Shown: positions 27,581 to 36,968 of the stretch, in pieces
How the letters are laid out: every line of letters starts with the position of its first letter
Numbering within the stretch: the stretch's first letter is position 1
Source: an uncultured Muribaculaceae bacterium
GTDB lineage: Bacteria > Bacteroidota > Bacteroidia > Bacteroidales > Muribaculaceae
Reading direction: 5' to 3'
DNA length: 61,440 nt
Assembly (NCBI GenBank): GCA_947174275.1
Contig: CAMWIJ010000008.1
Location: 1 to 61,440 of the forward strand
Notes under the pieces: model-generated
Seen by the model: only the letters and a program-made list of their open reading frames with translations
What the model was told of the DNA's origin: nothing
Databases searched by the model: none
Program-made: the position numbers and the translations under genes

Positions 27581-29404
27581 ATGCCTACACCGTTAAGAAG
27601 CGCAACAAGCACATTCGGCCGACGCATGGCCGGCGCACGTGCCCTTTGGCGTGCCAATGGTATGAAAGAGGAGCAGATCGGCAAACCGATTATAGCTATC
27701 GTCAATTCATTCACACAATTCGTGCCCGGTCATACGCATCTGCATGAAATCGGACAGATCGTTAAAGCTGAAATAGAGAAACTCGGCTGTTTTGCCGCCG
27801 AATTCAATACCATCGCCATCGACGACGGTATTGCGATGGGTCATGACGGAATGCTCTATTCTCTTCCTTCGCGCGACCTTATCGCCGACTCTGTGGAATA
27901 TATGGTAAACGCCCACAAAGCCGATGCGATGGTGTGCATCTCAAATTGCGACAAAGTGACCCCCGGCATGCTCATGGCAGCGATGAGACTCAATATTCCT
28001 GCCATATTTGTCAGCGGCGGGCCGATGGAGGCCGGACGTCTCGGCGACCGTTCGCTCGACCTGATTGACATAATGATTGATTCGGCCGACACGTCAGTCG
28101 ACGATGAGACTGTCGCGGAGCTCGAACGTCGCGGATGTCCCACATGCGGTTCATGCTCCGGCATGTTCACCGCCAATTCAATGAACTCGCTCAACGAGGC
28201 AATCGGACTCGCGCTTCCCGGCAACGGCACTGTTGTAGCCACACATATCAACCGCAAGGAGCTTTTCCGTAAAGCAGCGAAAAAAATTGTAGAAAACACC
28301 TATGCTTTCTATGAGAAAGACGACACTTCAGTTCTGCCTCGTTCGATTGCGTCACGTCAGGCCATTCTCAATGCGATGACTCTCGATATAGCTATGGGTG
28401 GTTCGACCAACACGGTGCTTCATCTTCTTGCCGTAGCCAACGAGGCCGGTGCAGATTTCAAGATGGACGATATAGACGCATTGTCACGACGCACCCCGGT
28501 ACTTTGCAAGGTAGCACCCAATTCAAGCTATCACATGCAGGATGTCAACCGCGCCGGAGGCATACTCTCAATAATGAAACAGCTCGCCGATGCCGGACTG
28601 CTTGATACCTCTGTAAAACGTGCCGACGGACTTACTCTGCAGCAGGCAATCGACCGTTACGCCATCGGAGGCAAAGACTATGATGACGCTGCCGACGAAT
28701 TGTGGCGCTCGGCTCCCGGCGAGACTAAAAACCTTGTGCTCGGCTCGCAGATGTCATATTACTCGTCGCTCGATACCGACCGCGCCGCAGGTTGCATACG
28801 CGATGTTGACCATGCTTATGTGAGAGACGGCGGTCTTGCCGTGCTCAAAGGCAATATCGCTCTTGACGGCTGTGTCGTCAAGACTGCCGGCGTCGACGAA
28901 AGCATTTTCCGTTTCCGCGGACCCGTCAAGGTGTTCAGATCGCAGGATGAGGCCGTGGAAGGCATCCTCGGCGACAAGGTTGTCTCAGGCGATGTGGTGG
29001 TAATAACATACGAAGGCCCCAAAGGCGGCCCCGGCATGCAGGAAATGCTTTATCCCACAAGCTACATCAAGGCCAAACACCTCGGCAAGGAGTGCGCTCT
29101 CATTACCGACGGACGCTTTTCCGGCGGTACATCAGGTCTGTCGATAGGGCATATATCGCCCGAAGCCGCCGCAGGTGGAAACATCGGCCTGGTGCGCGAC
29201 GGCGACATCATCGAGATTGACATACCGGCACGTACGATACGTGTCGATATCTCTGACGCCGAACTTGCCGCACGCCGTGCTGAAGAGGAGGCTTACGGCG
29301 ATGAGGCCTTTACGCCGCGCGGCCGCGACCGTGTCGTGTCAAAGGCTCTGCGCAACTACGCCGCCGCCGTCACCTCTGCCGATAAGGGCGGAGTCAGAAA
29401 CTGA
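27581..29404 (+). CDS. ilvD: Dihydroxy-acid dehydratase
   Basis: Fe-S enzyme of valine and isoleucine synthesis that dehydrates dihydroxy acids to 2-oxo acids. The cluster cysteine motifs are present ([27 protein letters not shown]), as are the conserved ALPGNGT and the C-terminal [23 protein letters not shown]. 607 residues is normal for the family. It is the first gene of the ilvD-ilvB-ilvN operon; ilvB starts 36 bp downstream. Confidence 0.97.
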   Translation: MPTPLRSATSTFGRRMAGARALWRANGMKEEQIGKPIIAIVNSFTQFVPGHTHLHEIGQIVKAEIEKLGCFAAEFNTIAIDDGIAMGHDGMLYSLPSRDLIADSVEYMVNAHKADAMVCISNCDKVTPGMLMAAMRLNIPAIFVSGGPMEAGRLGDRSLDLIDIMIDSADTSVDDETVAELERRGCPTCGSCSGMFTANSMNSLNEAIGLALPGNGTVVATHINRKELFRKAAKKIVENTYAFYEKDDTSVLPRSIASRQAILNAMTLDIAMGGSTNTVLHLLAVANEAGADFKMDDIDALSRRTPVLCKVAPNSSYHMQDVNRAGGILSIMKQLADAGLLDTSVKRADGLTLQQAIDRYAIGGKDYDDAADELWRSAPGETKNLVLGSQMSYYSSLDTDRAAGCIRDVDHAYVRDGGLAVLKGNIALDGCVVKTAGVDESIFRFRGPVKVFRSQDEAVEGILGDKVVSGDVVVITYEGPKGGPGMQEMLYPTSYIKAKHLGKECALITDGRFSGGTSGLSIGHISPEAAAGGNIGLVRDGDIIEIDIPARTIRVDISDAELAARRAEEEAYGDEAFTPRGRDRVVSKALRNYAAAVTSADKGGVRN

Positions 29405-29415
29405 CCTATAAAATG

Positions 29416-29432
29416 ATTTTGAAAAGTTACTT
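29416..29432 (+). promoter_or_regulatory. Leader motif before ilvB, shared with ilvD
   Basis: ATTTTGAAAAGTTACTT occupies the short ilvD-ilvB gap, 8 nt before the ilvB ATG. The ilvD leader has the same motif with one extra G, 14 nt before its ATG. A 12-codon frame (29413-29451) overlaps the ilvB start. Confidence 0.4.
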
Positions 29433-29440
29433 GATAAAAT

Positions 29441-31153
29441 ATGAGCAATAAGATTAACGGAGCCGAGGCGCTTATAAAGTCACTTATATGCGAGGGGGTG
29501 GATACTGTGTTCGGATATCCCGGCGGAGCTATCATCCCCGTCTACGACAAGCTCTACGACTACACTTCGCAGCTGAAGCATATTCTCGTTCGTCACGAGC
29601 AGGGCGCCACACACGCAGCTCAGGGATACGCCCGCGCCACAGGCAAGACCGGTGTCGTGATTGTCACTTCCGGTCCGGCAGCCACCAATGTGATTACCGG
29701 CCTTTCCGACGCTTTGATGGACTCTACCCCTCTTGTCGTAATCACCGGACAGGTGGCTTCTTCTCTTCTCGGCAGCGATGCCTTTCAGGAAACCGATGTG
29801 GTGGGTATCGTGCATCCGGTCACCAAATGGGCCGTGCAGATACGACGTGCCGAAGATATCCCCGCGGCCGTAGCGCGCGCATTCTATATAGCCAACAACG
29901 GCCGTCCCGGTCCCGTAGTGCTCGACATCGCCAAAGACGCGCAGGTGGGCATGGTGGAGTGGGCGCACCGCACATGCGACTATATCCGCTCCTATATACC
30001 TGTACCCGAAATCAACAACGCCGACATTTCCGAGGCCGCGCGCATGCTTAACCATGCCGAGCGTCCAATGATACTCTCAGGCCACGGTGTGATGATTTCA
30101 GGTGCTGAAAATGAACTCCGCATGCTTGCCGAAAAAGCGGATATCCCCGTAGCGGCGACTCTGCTCGGACTGTCCACGATGCCTTCCGACCATCCTCTCT
30201 ACAAAGGTATGCTCGGCATGCACGGCAATATCGGCCCCAACTACAACACCAACCGCGCCGATGTCATTCTTGCTGTCGGAATGCGTTTTGACGACCGTGT
30301 GACCGGACGCCTCGACGCGTATGCCCCGCAGGCAAAAATCATACACATAGATATCGACTCTTCAGAGTTCAACAAGAATGTGAAAGCGGCTCTCACCATA
30401 CATGCCGATGCACGTCAGGCGCTACAGGCTCTTCTGCCGGGAATTAACCAGACACGACGCACCGCGTGGCTCGACTCATTCATTCCATGTGAGAAGGCTG
30501 AAAATGAAAAAGTGATTGTTCCGGAGGTTCACCCGCAAGGCGGCATGATGAAAATGGGAGAGGTCGTCAACCTCGTCAGCCGTGCATTCGGCGACAAGGC
30601 TATCGGTGTAACCGATGTGGGGCAGAACCAGATGTTCGGTTCGCGCTACTTCCGCTTCACTGAGCCCCGCTCTATGCTCACATCGGGAGGTCTCGGAACA
30701 ATGGGCTTCGGTCTGCCGGCCGCAATAGGCGCAAAGATGGGCTGCCCCGAAAGGGAAGTCGTTTTGTTTGTCGGCGACGGCGGTTTCCAGATGACTATAC
30801 AGGAACTCGGCACGATACTCGAATACGGCACTGCCGTCAAAATCGTGCTCCTCAACAACAACTTCCTCGGCAACGTGCGTCAGTGGCAGCAATTGTTCTA
30901 CGACGGACGTTTTTCACAGACTCCGATGGTCAACCCCGATTTTGTTGCGATATGCGCGGCCTACGGCATCGACGCCGAAAACGTCACCGACCGCTCGCAG
31001 CTCTCCGATGCCATTGCGCGCATGGTGAAGAGCGACAAGGCATATCTGCTTAATGTCAACATCGACCCCACCGACATGATATTCCCGATGATACCCCTCG
31101 GCGCAGCTGTCGACGAGATGATGATTAATGCTAACGAGATGTTTAAATTGTGA
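29441..31153 (+). CDS. ilvB: Acetolactate synthase, large subunit
   Basis: Thiamine diphosphate enzyme that forms acetolactate and acetohydroxybutyrate, the first common step of branched-chain amino acid synthesis. The N-terminal domain has GYPGGAIIPVYD and the catalytic Glu in RHEQGATHAAQGYARATG. The C-terminal domain has the ThDP motif GDGGFQMTIQELGTILEY...NNN. 570 residues. It lies in operon with ilvN, which starts 6 bp after the ilvB stop. Confidence 0.97.
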   Translation: MSNKINGAEALIKSLICEGVDTVFGYPGGAIIPVYDKLYDYTSQLKHILVRHEQGATHAAQGYARATGKTGVVIVTSGPAATNVITGLSDALMDSTPLVVITGQVASSLLGSDAFQETDVVGIVHPVTKWAVQIRRAEDIPAAVARAFYIANNGRPGPVVLDIAKDAQVGMVEWAHRTCDYIRSYIPVPEINNADISEAARMLNHAERPMILSGHGVMISGAENELRMLAEKADIPVAATLLGLSTMPSDHPLYKGMLGMHGNIGPNYNTNRADVILAVGMRFDDRVTGRLDAYAPQAKIIHIDIDSSEFNKNVKAALTIHADARQALQALLPGINQTRRTAWLDSFIPCEKAENEKVIVPEVHPQGGMMKMGEVVNLVSRAFGDKAIGVTDVGQNQMFGSRYFRFTEPRSMLTSGGLGTMGFGLPAAIGAKMGCPEREVVLFVGDGGFQMTIQELGTILEYGTAVKIVLLNNNFLGNVRQWQQLFYDGRFSQTPMVNPDFVAICAAYGIDAENVTDRSQLSDAIARMVKSDKAYLLNVNIDPTDMIFPMIPLGAAVDEMMINANEMFKL

Positions 31154-31159
31154 TAGGTT

Positions 31160-31714
31160 ATGGAAAAGCAGTTGTTTACAATTTCAGTGTTTTCTGAAAA
31201 CAATGTCGGTGTGCTCAATCAGGTGACAATTATTTTCACCCGCCGGTGCATCAATCTCGAAAGCATCTCGGCAAGTCCGACATCAATTCCCGGAGTGCAC
31301 AAACTCACATTCACAGCCTATGGCGACCGCCGGCAGATGGAGAAGGTAGTGCAGCAGATCGAAAAACGTATCGACGTCATGAAGGCATTCCTTCACACCG
31401 ACGACGAGATTGTCTACCAGGAAGTCGCGCTTTATAAAGTGCCTACCGACAAACTCTTGATTGAAAGTAATCTGGAAAATATCATACGTCATCACGGTGC
31501 GCGTATCCTTGATATCACTCCCGAATACACCATACTTGAGAAAACCGGCCATAACGATGAGACGGAAGCCTTGTTTGAAGAGCTCAAACGCTACGACATA
31601 CGCCAGTTCGTACGCTCCGGCCGCGTCACTGTCACCAAATCACCGATCGAACATGTATCCAACTATATCGAGCAGCAGGCCCGGCTCCACCCTGACAGAT
31701 TTCCTGCCGAATAG
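31160..31714 (+). CDS. ilvN: Acetolactate synthase, small (regulatory) subunit
   Basis: Regulatory partner of IlvB that carries the amino acid feedback site. An N-terminal ACT domain (FTISVFSENNVGVLNQVTIIFTRRCINLESI) is followed by the longer C-terminal domain (KVPTDKLLIES...). 184 residues, a normal length. It is coupled to ilvB by a 6-bp gap. Confidence 0.95.
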   Translation: MEKQLFTISVFSENNVGVLNQVTIIFTRRCINLESISASPTSIPGVHKLTFTAYGDRRQMEKVVQQIEKRIDVMKAFLHTDDEIVYQEVALYKVPTDKLLIESNLENIIRHHGARILDITPEYTILEKTGHNDETEALFEELKRYDIRQFVRSGRVTVTKSPIEHVSNYIEQQARLHPDRFPAE

Positions 31715-31788
31715 CATCTCAGCCAAAAAACTCTTAAAATAAAAATTTTTAAGTTAATTTGACCCCACGGTTTGTGAAAATTTTGTTG

Positions 31789-31796
31789 TATATTTG
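31789..31796 (+). promoter_or_regulatory. -7 promoter element of the thioesterase gene
   Basis: TATATTTG, 21 bp before the ATG; suggests a start inside the ilv cluster. No well-spaced -33 TTTG. Confidence 0.4.
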
Positions 31797-31817
31797 ATAT
31801 ACCGAAAGTTTCACTAT

Positions 31818-32597
31818 ATGATGACAGATAAAATGGACAATGACATGACGGAATATAAAGTGGATTTTTTCCTCAGTGCCGCCGAATGTAACGCACAGCA
31901 GGAAATCTCGTTGCCGCTGCTCGCTCAGAGGCTTATCGACATATCCACAGCCCATGCTTCAGCAATTGGTGTAGGCTACGAACATCTGCTTAAAGACAAC
32001 AATGCATGGGTGCTGTCACGTCTTAGCATCGAACTGACGCGTTTCCCCTCGATCAACAAGCCTTATAGCCTTGTCACCTGGGTGGAAGAACTCAACCGTC
32101 ACTATTCGGAGCGTATTGTAGAGTTGCGCGACGACCTTGGTGAAGCGATAGGATATGGCCGACTGACATGGGTCGCAATCAACATCGTAAGCCGTCGTCC
32201 GGCCGACCTTACACCGCTGCTTCACAAAGTCAAGCCGAGCGATCGCAAGTGTCCCATAGAACGTCATCCACGACTCGGACCCATCGGCATTCCCGACCAC
32301 GTCACGATGTATAAATTCCAGTATTCCGACATCGATTTCAACCGCCACGTCAACTCCACGCGCTACGTCCAGTTCATTCTCGACCGCTGGGGCGTCAGCC
32401 ACTACGACCTTAACCGTGTGAGCCGTTTCGACATCTCATATCATGCCGAAGCCCATTTCGAAGATGTTGTGGAAGTGCGTTGCAAAGGCGATGAAGAGAC
32501 TCAGGATGTCGAGATAGCCCGCGACGGCGTGGTCTGCACCCGCGCGCGCATCAAATTCTGTCCGCGCAGTCTCCCGATAATTCCGGTCAAGAACTGA
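31818..32597 (+). CDS. Acyl-ACP thioesterase
   Basis: Hot-dog-fold thioesterase predicted to release fatty acids from acyl carrier protein. The two hot-dog halves show the family features: an N-terminal LAQRLIDISTAHASAIG helix, and FQYSDIDFNRHVNSTRYVQFILD carrying the catalytic Asn-His region. About 259 residues, the usual bacterial length. I chose the ATG pair at 31818/31821, since the frame to 31794 covers the -7 element. The gene sits between ilvN and ilvC, an arrangement I recall from other Bacteroidales. It may link branched-chain precursor supply to fatty acid output, but that is inference. Confidence 0.88.
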   Translation: MMTDKMDNDMTEYKVDFFLSAAECNAQQEISLPLLAQRLIDISTAHASAIGVGYEHLLKDNNAWVLSRLSIELTRFPSINKPYSLVTWVEELNRHYSERIVELRDDLGEAIGYGRLTWVAINIVSRRPADLTPLLHKVKPSDRKCPIERHPRLGPIGIPDHVTMYKFQYSDIDFNRHVNSTRYVQFILDRWGVSHYDLNRVSRFDISYHAEAHFEDVVEVRCKGDEETQDVEIARDGVVCTRARIKFCPRSLPIIPVKN

Positions 32598-32634
32598 AAT
32601 AATTTTAACAGTTTCTTAAGTTAAGCGACTTTCA

Positions 32635-33411
32635 ATGATATATCCTCAGCGAGCAAACTACATTCTGCTGTCGGCGTTTCTGTTGTCGGCATCGTCGGAG
32701 TGTGTCGCCGATACGGCTGATGACTGTGATGCTGACGGCATCACGCTGCTCGATGAGCCATTTGACCGCTCCCTCTCCGGCTCGATGGATCATATATCAT
32801 ATTCCGGCGATATCGACAGTTGCACCGGCATCTCCGGCTGGTACACATCTGCGATAGGACTGTGTGAAGGTCATTTCGTGTTCGCTCCTGCAATTGACCC
32901 GGTGACTCTCGTCACTCCGCCGCTGTCTGTCTCCGTTGCCTCTCCACTGAGAGTGACTATGGCAATGGCTGAATATAACAATGAACGCTATTACACCGGC
33001 GCTTCGGTTGAGGTCACATTGTTGCATGATAACGGCGACACGGTGTCTGTCCGTCCGGTGGAAATCACTCAGGCCGGTTTTGCGGAATATGAAGTCAGTC
33101 TTGACATCGCGCAGCCGCCCTGTGACGTAAGGATCATGCTGAGCTATGACAACGGCGGCTCCAACCGCAAACTCTTCCTTGACCGGCTCACCGTCACGCA
33201 GTCATCTGAAGCTTCGACAGAGGCAATAACGTCAGACTCCGCCCGTGCATGGATTTCCGGCCAGCATGAAATCACAGTCGATGGCCGGTGTGCGCGTGTC
33301 TTTGCCATTGACGGCCGTTGTCTATATGAAGGCTCTTCGGCAGTAGTGCGCGTCAATGCTCCCGTAATAATTGCTGTAGTCGATGGCATAGCCGTCAAGC
33401 TGCGGCTGTAG
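32635..33411 (+). CDS. Exported protein with type IX-like C-terminal domain
   Basis: A 258-residue protein I do not recognise by name. A signal-like N-terminus (ILLSAFLLSASSECVA) is followed by a beta-rich region (about 35-195) resembling carbohydrate- or adhesin-type jelly rolls, with paired Cys residues. The C-terminal 50 residues (ITVDGRCARVFAIDGRCLYEG ... VKLRL) resemble a type A sorting domain of type IX secretion, although the usual GxY is replaced by APVIIAVV. Its place between the thioesterase gene and ilvC is odd for a secreted protein. Confidence 0.6.
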   Translation: MIYPQRANYILLSAFLLSASSECVADTADDCDADGITLLDEPFDRSLSGSMDHISYSGDIDSCTGISGWYTSAIGLCEGHFVFAPAIDPVTLVTPPLSVSVASPLRVTMAMAEYNNERYYTGASVEVTLLHDNGDTVSVRPVEITQAGFAEYEVSLDIAQPPCDVRIMLSYDNGGSNRKLFLDRLTVTQSSEASTEAITSDSARAWISGQHEITVDGRCARVFAIDGRCLYEGSSAVVRVNAPVIIAVVDGIAVKLRL

Positions 33412-33544
33412 ATATATCTCTAATCAGCATCTCTAATCTGTGGATTTAAATACAATTTCAGAAATAAAATGCTGAAAAAGTTGCAATTTAAAGAAAAATA
33501 GAAAATATTTATCGCAAATTGCAAGTTATTTCGCAAAATTTGTG

Positions 33545-33552
33545 TAAATTTG
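33545..33552 (+). promoter_or_regulatory. -7 promoter element of ilvC
   Basis: TAAATTTG, 53 bp before the ilvC ATG, in a very AT-rich leader. It indicates that ilvC is expressed separately from ilvDBN. Confidence 0.55.
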
Positions 33553-33604
33553 CATAAAAATAAAAGGTACAATATTCAACAACCAAATAATAATTGCTTT
33601 AATC

Positions 33605-34648
33605 ATGGCAAAATTAAACTTTGGAGGTGTGGAAGAAACTGTAGTCGTACGCGACGAATTCCCCCTCGAGAAAGCCCGCGAAGTGCTTAAGAATGAAACA
33701 ATCGCAGTGATAGGATACGGTGTGCAGGGTCCCGGTCAGAGTATGAACCTCCGTGACAACGGCTTCAACGTCATCGTCGGCCAGCGCGCCGGCAAGACCT
33801 ACGACAAGGCTGTTGCCGACGGTTGGGTGCCCGGTGAGACGCTCTTCTCTATTGAAGAAGCTGCCGAGCGTGCAACAATCGTGATGTGCCTTCTCTCTGA
33901 CGCAGCCGTTATGTCCGTATGGCCCACGCTGAAAAAATATCTCACCGCCGGCAAAGCCCTTTACTTCTCTCACGGTTTTGCTATAACCTGGAACGACCGC
34001 ACCGGCGTGGTTCCCCCCGCAGATATCGACGTAATCATGGTCGCCCCCAAAGGCTCCGGCACCTCTTTGCGTACAATGTTCCTCGAAGGCCGAGGTCTTA
34101 ACTCGTCTTATGCTATCTATCAGGATTATACCGGACGTGCTCTTGAGCGTACAATCGCACTTGGCATCGGCATCGGTTCAGGATACCTTTTCGAGACAAC
34201 TTTCCAGCGCGAGGCCACTTCCGACCTCACCGGTGAGCGCGGTTCGCTCATGGGCGCAATACAGGGTCTCCTCCTCGCTCAGTATGAGGTGCTCCGCGAA
34301 AACGGTCACACCCCCTCTGAGGCTTTCAACGAAACCGTTGAGGAACTCACTCAGTCTCTCATGCCCCTCTTTGCCAAAAACGGTATGGACTGGATGTATG
34401 CCAACTGCTCGACAACCGCGCAGCGCGGTGCGCTTGACTGGATGGGTCCGTTCCACGATGCAATCAAGCCAGTTGTAGAGAAACTTTACAACAGCGTGAA
34501 AACAGGCAACGAGGCTCAGATTTCAATCGATGCAAACTCAAAACCCGACTACCGTGTAGGGCTTGAGGAAGAACTCAAGGCACTTCGCGAAAGCGAAATG
34601 TGGCAGACCGCAGTAACAGTGCGCAAACTCCGTCCCGAAAACAACTGA
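33605..34648 (+). CDS. ilvC: Ketol-acid reductoisomerase
   Basis: NADPH/Mg-dependent isomeroreductase that turns acetolactate into dihydroxyisovalerate, between IlvB/N and IlvD in the pathway. The Rossmann motif GYGVQGPGQSMNLRDNG, the VAPKGSG segment and the metal-binding DLTGERGSLMGAIQG are visible. 347 residues, class I length. A strong terminator follows. Confidence 0.96.
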   Translation: MAKLNFGGVEETVVVRDEFPLEKAREVLKNETIAVIGYGVQGPGQSMNLRDNGFNVIVGQRAGKTYDKAVADGWVPGETLFSIEEAAERATIVMCLLSDAAVMSVWPTLKKYLTAGKALYFSHGFAITWNDRTGVVPPADIDVIMVAPKGSGTSLRTMFLEGRGLNSSYAIYQDYTGRALERTIALGIGIGSGYLFETTFQREATSDLTGERGSLMGAIQGLLLAQYEVLRENGHTPSEAFNETVEELTQSLMPLFAKNGMDWMYANCSTTAQRGALDWMGPFHDAIKPVVEKLYNSVKTGNEAQISIDANSKPDYRVGLEEELKALRESEMWQTAVTVRKLRPENN

Positions 34649-34700
34649 TAACATTCTCTAAGTAATTGTTCAGATATACTCAGAACAATAATTGACAATG

Positions 34701-34744
34701 AAAGACCGTTCAAGCCTGAATACTCAGAGCCTTGAACGGTCTTT
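34701..34744 (+). terminator. Terminator of ilvC
   Basis: Perfect 14-bp arms (AAAGACCGTTCAAG / CTTGAACGGTCTTT) with a loop of 16 nt, ending in T-rich sequence. Confidence 0.85.
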
Positions 34745-34826
34745 ATATTATGCAAACCACAGCCTCTCATTCATTATCTCGCCCCGTGGGCGCGCGACAC
34801 GCGAGTGCCGCAGAAATCGGAACCAT

Positions 34827-34857
34827 ACGTCCCTATAATACGATATTCTGCAACACC
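34827..34857. repeat. Palindromic repeat family 1, end remnant (copy D)
   Basis: ACGTCCCTATAATACGATAT and CTGCAACACC correspond to one end of the family 1 element; the other half is lost or degenerate. Confidence 0.6.
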
Positions 34858-34928
34858 CCCGTGAATGGTTATGTGATGACTATGTGTAGAATATACTGTT
34901 CTATTTTTACTTTCATCCGGTAAACGCT

Positions 34929-35837
34929 CTAAAACTCCAGATACACAACAACCGGATAATGGTCGGAGATTGTGCGCAGAGGTCGTTCCTTCAGGTCAAT
35001 TTCAAGAGGGGCGTCATTACCTTTGCGCGCCTCGGCATCAGTCTCAGCCTCCCAGTACATATCGGTCAGAATGCCATATCTGTCGACCGTCACATTAGGG
35101 CTCGTGAATATATGGTCGATACGCGATGATGTAGTGTTGGCCGGATTGAATGAATTGAATGTACCGTTGGGCGCGAACCTGTATTTTGCATTCTCGTAAG
35201 TGTCGGCAAGTATTCCCGATGTAGCGAATACGTCGTAAACCTCGCTCGACTGGTCGACGTTGAAGTCGCCTGAGAGCAACACGGTGGCATTGTCGCCCGC
35301 TATCTCTTTTATCTTGTCCACGATCAGTTTGCCACCTTCACGGCGCGCAACGATACCGACGTGGTCCATGTGCATGTTGAAATAATAAAACGGCTTGCCG
35401 TCAGGAGTCTCGAAGTGTCCCCACGTGCAAATGCGCGTGCACTGGCCGTCCCATCCCTTCGACGGGCGCTCAGGCGTCTCGGATATCCAGAAATTTCCCG
35501 AGTCTACAAGCTTTATCTTGTCACGGTTGTAAAATATGGCCGCATACTCTCCGTCCTCTTTGCCGTCTTCGCGGGCTACACCTATATATGAATACTGTGG
35601 CATGTTTTGAAGTATATCTTTGATCTGTCCCGATTTCAGCTCCTGAGTTCCAAACACGTCGGGGCGTATGAAATGCAATTGGTCGGTGGCATGCGGATAA
35701 CGTTGTTTCCATCCGTTGCCCGCTTCTGCATCCCAGTCGTTTTCATAACGCAGATTGTAAGATACTACTGTAAGTTCCGCAGCCTGCGCGCACACTGTTA
35801 TTCCAAGCGTGGCGATTAATGCGACAAGTTTATTCAT
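34929..35837 (-). CDS. Exported endonuclease/exonuclease/phosphatase family protein
   Basis: A 302-residue hydrolase of the EEP (DNase I-like) fold with a signal peptide (MNKLVALIATLGITVCAQA), so periplasmic or secreted. Family motifs: VVSYNLRYE (metal-binding Asn), GTQELK (Glu), NMHMDHVG, LLSGDFNVD (Asp, Asn), IDHIF and ISDHYPVVV (catalytic Asp-His). Relatives include sphingomyelinase-like and inositol-phosphate phosphatases as well as nucleases; the substrate cannot be decided. It stands alone. Confidence 0.88.
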   Translation of the reverse strand: MNKLVALIATLGITVCAQAAELTVVSYNLRYENDWDAEAGNGWKQRYPHATDQLHFIRPDVFGTQELKSGQIKDILQNMPQYSYIGVAREDGKEDGEYAAIFYNRDKIKLVDSGNFWISETPERPSKGWDGQCTRICTWGHFETPDGKPFYYFNMHMDHVGIVARREGGKLIVDKIKEIAGDNATVLLSGDFNVDQSSEVYDVFATSGILADTYENAKYRFAPNGTFNSFNPANTTSSRIDHIFTSPNVTVDRYGILTDMYWEAETDAEARKGNDAPLEIDLKERPLRTISDHYPVVVYLEF

Positions 35838-35956
35838 GATATTCAGGTATTGGTTTGTTTTTGATAATCTGCAGCCGGATATAAGTGACCCGGCCGCAGA
35901 TATAATGATTATGAAAAAGCGTAATGTATATGCTTGTCCTGAGAGTTGTCCACTGA

Positions 35957-36934
35957 TTAGAATGCCGACGACTTGAGGTTAAGCCCGGTGCGTTCCGACA
36001 GTCCGAACAGCAGGTTCATGTTGTGCACGGCTGTGCCCGACGCCCCTTTCAGCAGATTGTCGATGACTGAGGTTATAAGCAGTTTTCCGTCGACCTTTTC
36101 AAGATGTATCACACATTTGTTGGTGTTGACCACATCCTTGAGGTCAGGCTGCTTGTCGGTGACAAACGTGAACGAATGGTCGCTGTATGCTTCCTCATAC
36201 ATCTGCCGTATCGTCTCTATATCCTCATCGATGTCGAGGTAAACGATAGCCATGATGCCGCGTGAGAAGCAACCGCGCACAGGCACAAAATTGATTTCCG
36301 CATCAAAATCGGGCTGAAGCTCGCGCATGGTCTGCATGATTTCTCCCAGATGCTGGTGACGGAACGGCTTGTAGATCGACACATTGTCGTTTCTCCACGA
36401 GTAGTGTGATGTGGCCGAAGGCTTCACCCCGGCGCCCGTGCTGCCCGTGATGGCGGTGACATGGATATCGCTCTTTATGAGATGATTTTTTGCAAGCGGG
36501 AGCAGCGCAAGCTGTATGGCGGTGGCGAAGCATCCCGGATTGGCTACATGTTTTGCTCCGCGCACCATCGGCTTGCGGTTCATTTCCGGCAGACCGTAGA
36601 CAAAGTCATGCTCGTCATCGCTCGATTTCAACCTGAAATCATTGCTCAGGTCCACGATTTTTATATCCTCCGGAATTGGATTTTCCTTTATGAAAGTCCG
36701 CGATTGTCCGTGGGGCGTGCAGAAAAACACTACATCAGTCTCCTCCCAGGGAGTGGTGTCGCAGAAACGCAGATTTGTTTCTCCGATCAGACCCTGATGT
36801 ATGTCAGTCACAAGATTTCCCGCGTTTGAGGTGGAGTGTACCCACGCTACCTCGACATCGGGGTGGTTGATGAGGAGGCGCAGCAGTTCGCCTGCCGTGT
36901 ATCCTGCGCCTCCTATTATGCCTGCTCTTATCAT
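35957..36934 (-). CDS. argC: N-acyl-gamma-glutamyl-phosphate reductase
   Basis: NADPH-dependent reductase of the third step of arginine (ornithine) synthesis. The NADP-binding GGAGYTAGELLRLL and the catalytic-Cys motif NPGCFATAIQLAL are present, as is TGSTGAGVKPS. 325 residues. In Bacteroides the pathway uses N-succinyl instead of N-acetyl intermediates, so the natural acyl group may be succinyl; that cannot be read from the sequence. It follows argG by 34 bp. Confidence 0.94.
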   Translation of the reverse strand: MIRAGIIGGAGYTAGELLRLLINHPDVEVAWVHSTSNAGNLVTDIHQGLIGETNLRFCDTTPWEETDVVFFCTPHGQSRTFIKENPIPEDIKIVDLSNDFRLKSSDDEHDFVYGLPEMNRKPMVRGAKHVANPGCFATAIQLALLPLAKNHLIKSDIHVTAITGSTGAGVKPSATSHYSWRNDNVSIYKPFRHQHLGEIMQTMRELQPDFDAEINFVPVRGCFSRGIMAIVYLDIDEDIETIRQMYEEAYSDHSFTFVTDKQPDLKDVVNTNKCVIHLEKVDGKLLITSVIDNLLKGASGTAVHNMNLLFGLSERTGLNLKSSAF

Positions 36935-36968
36935 TGTTGGCTGGTGTTATGGTTTATAGCTCCGGGGC

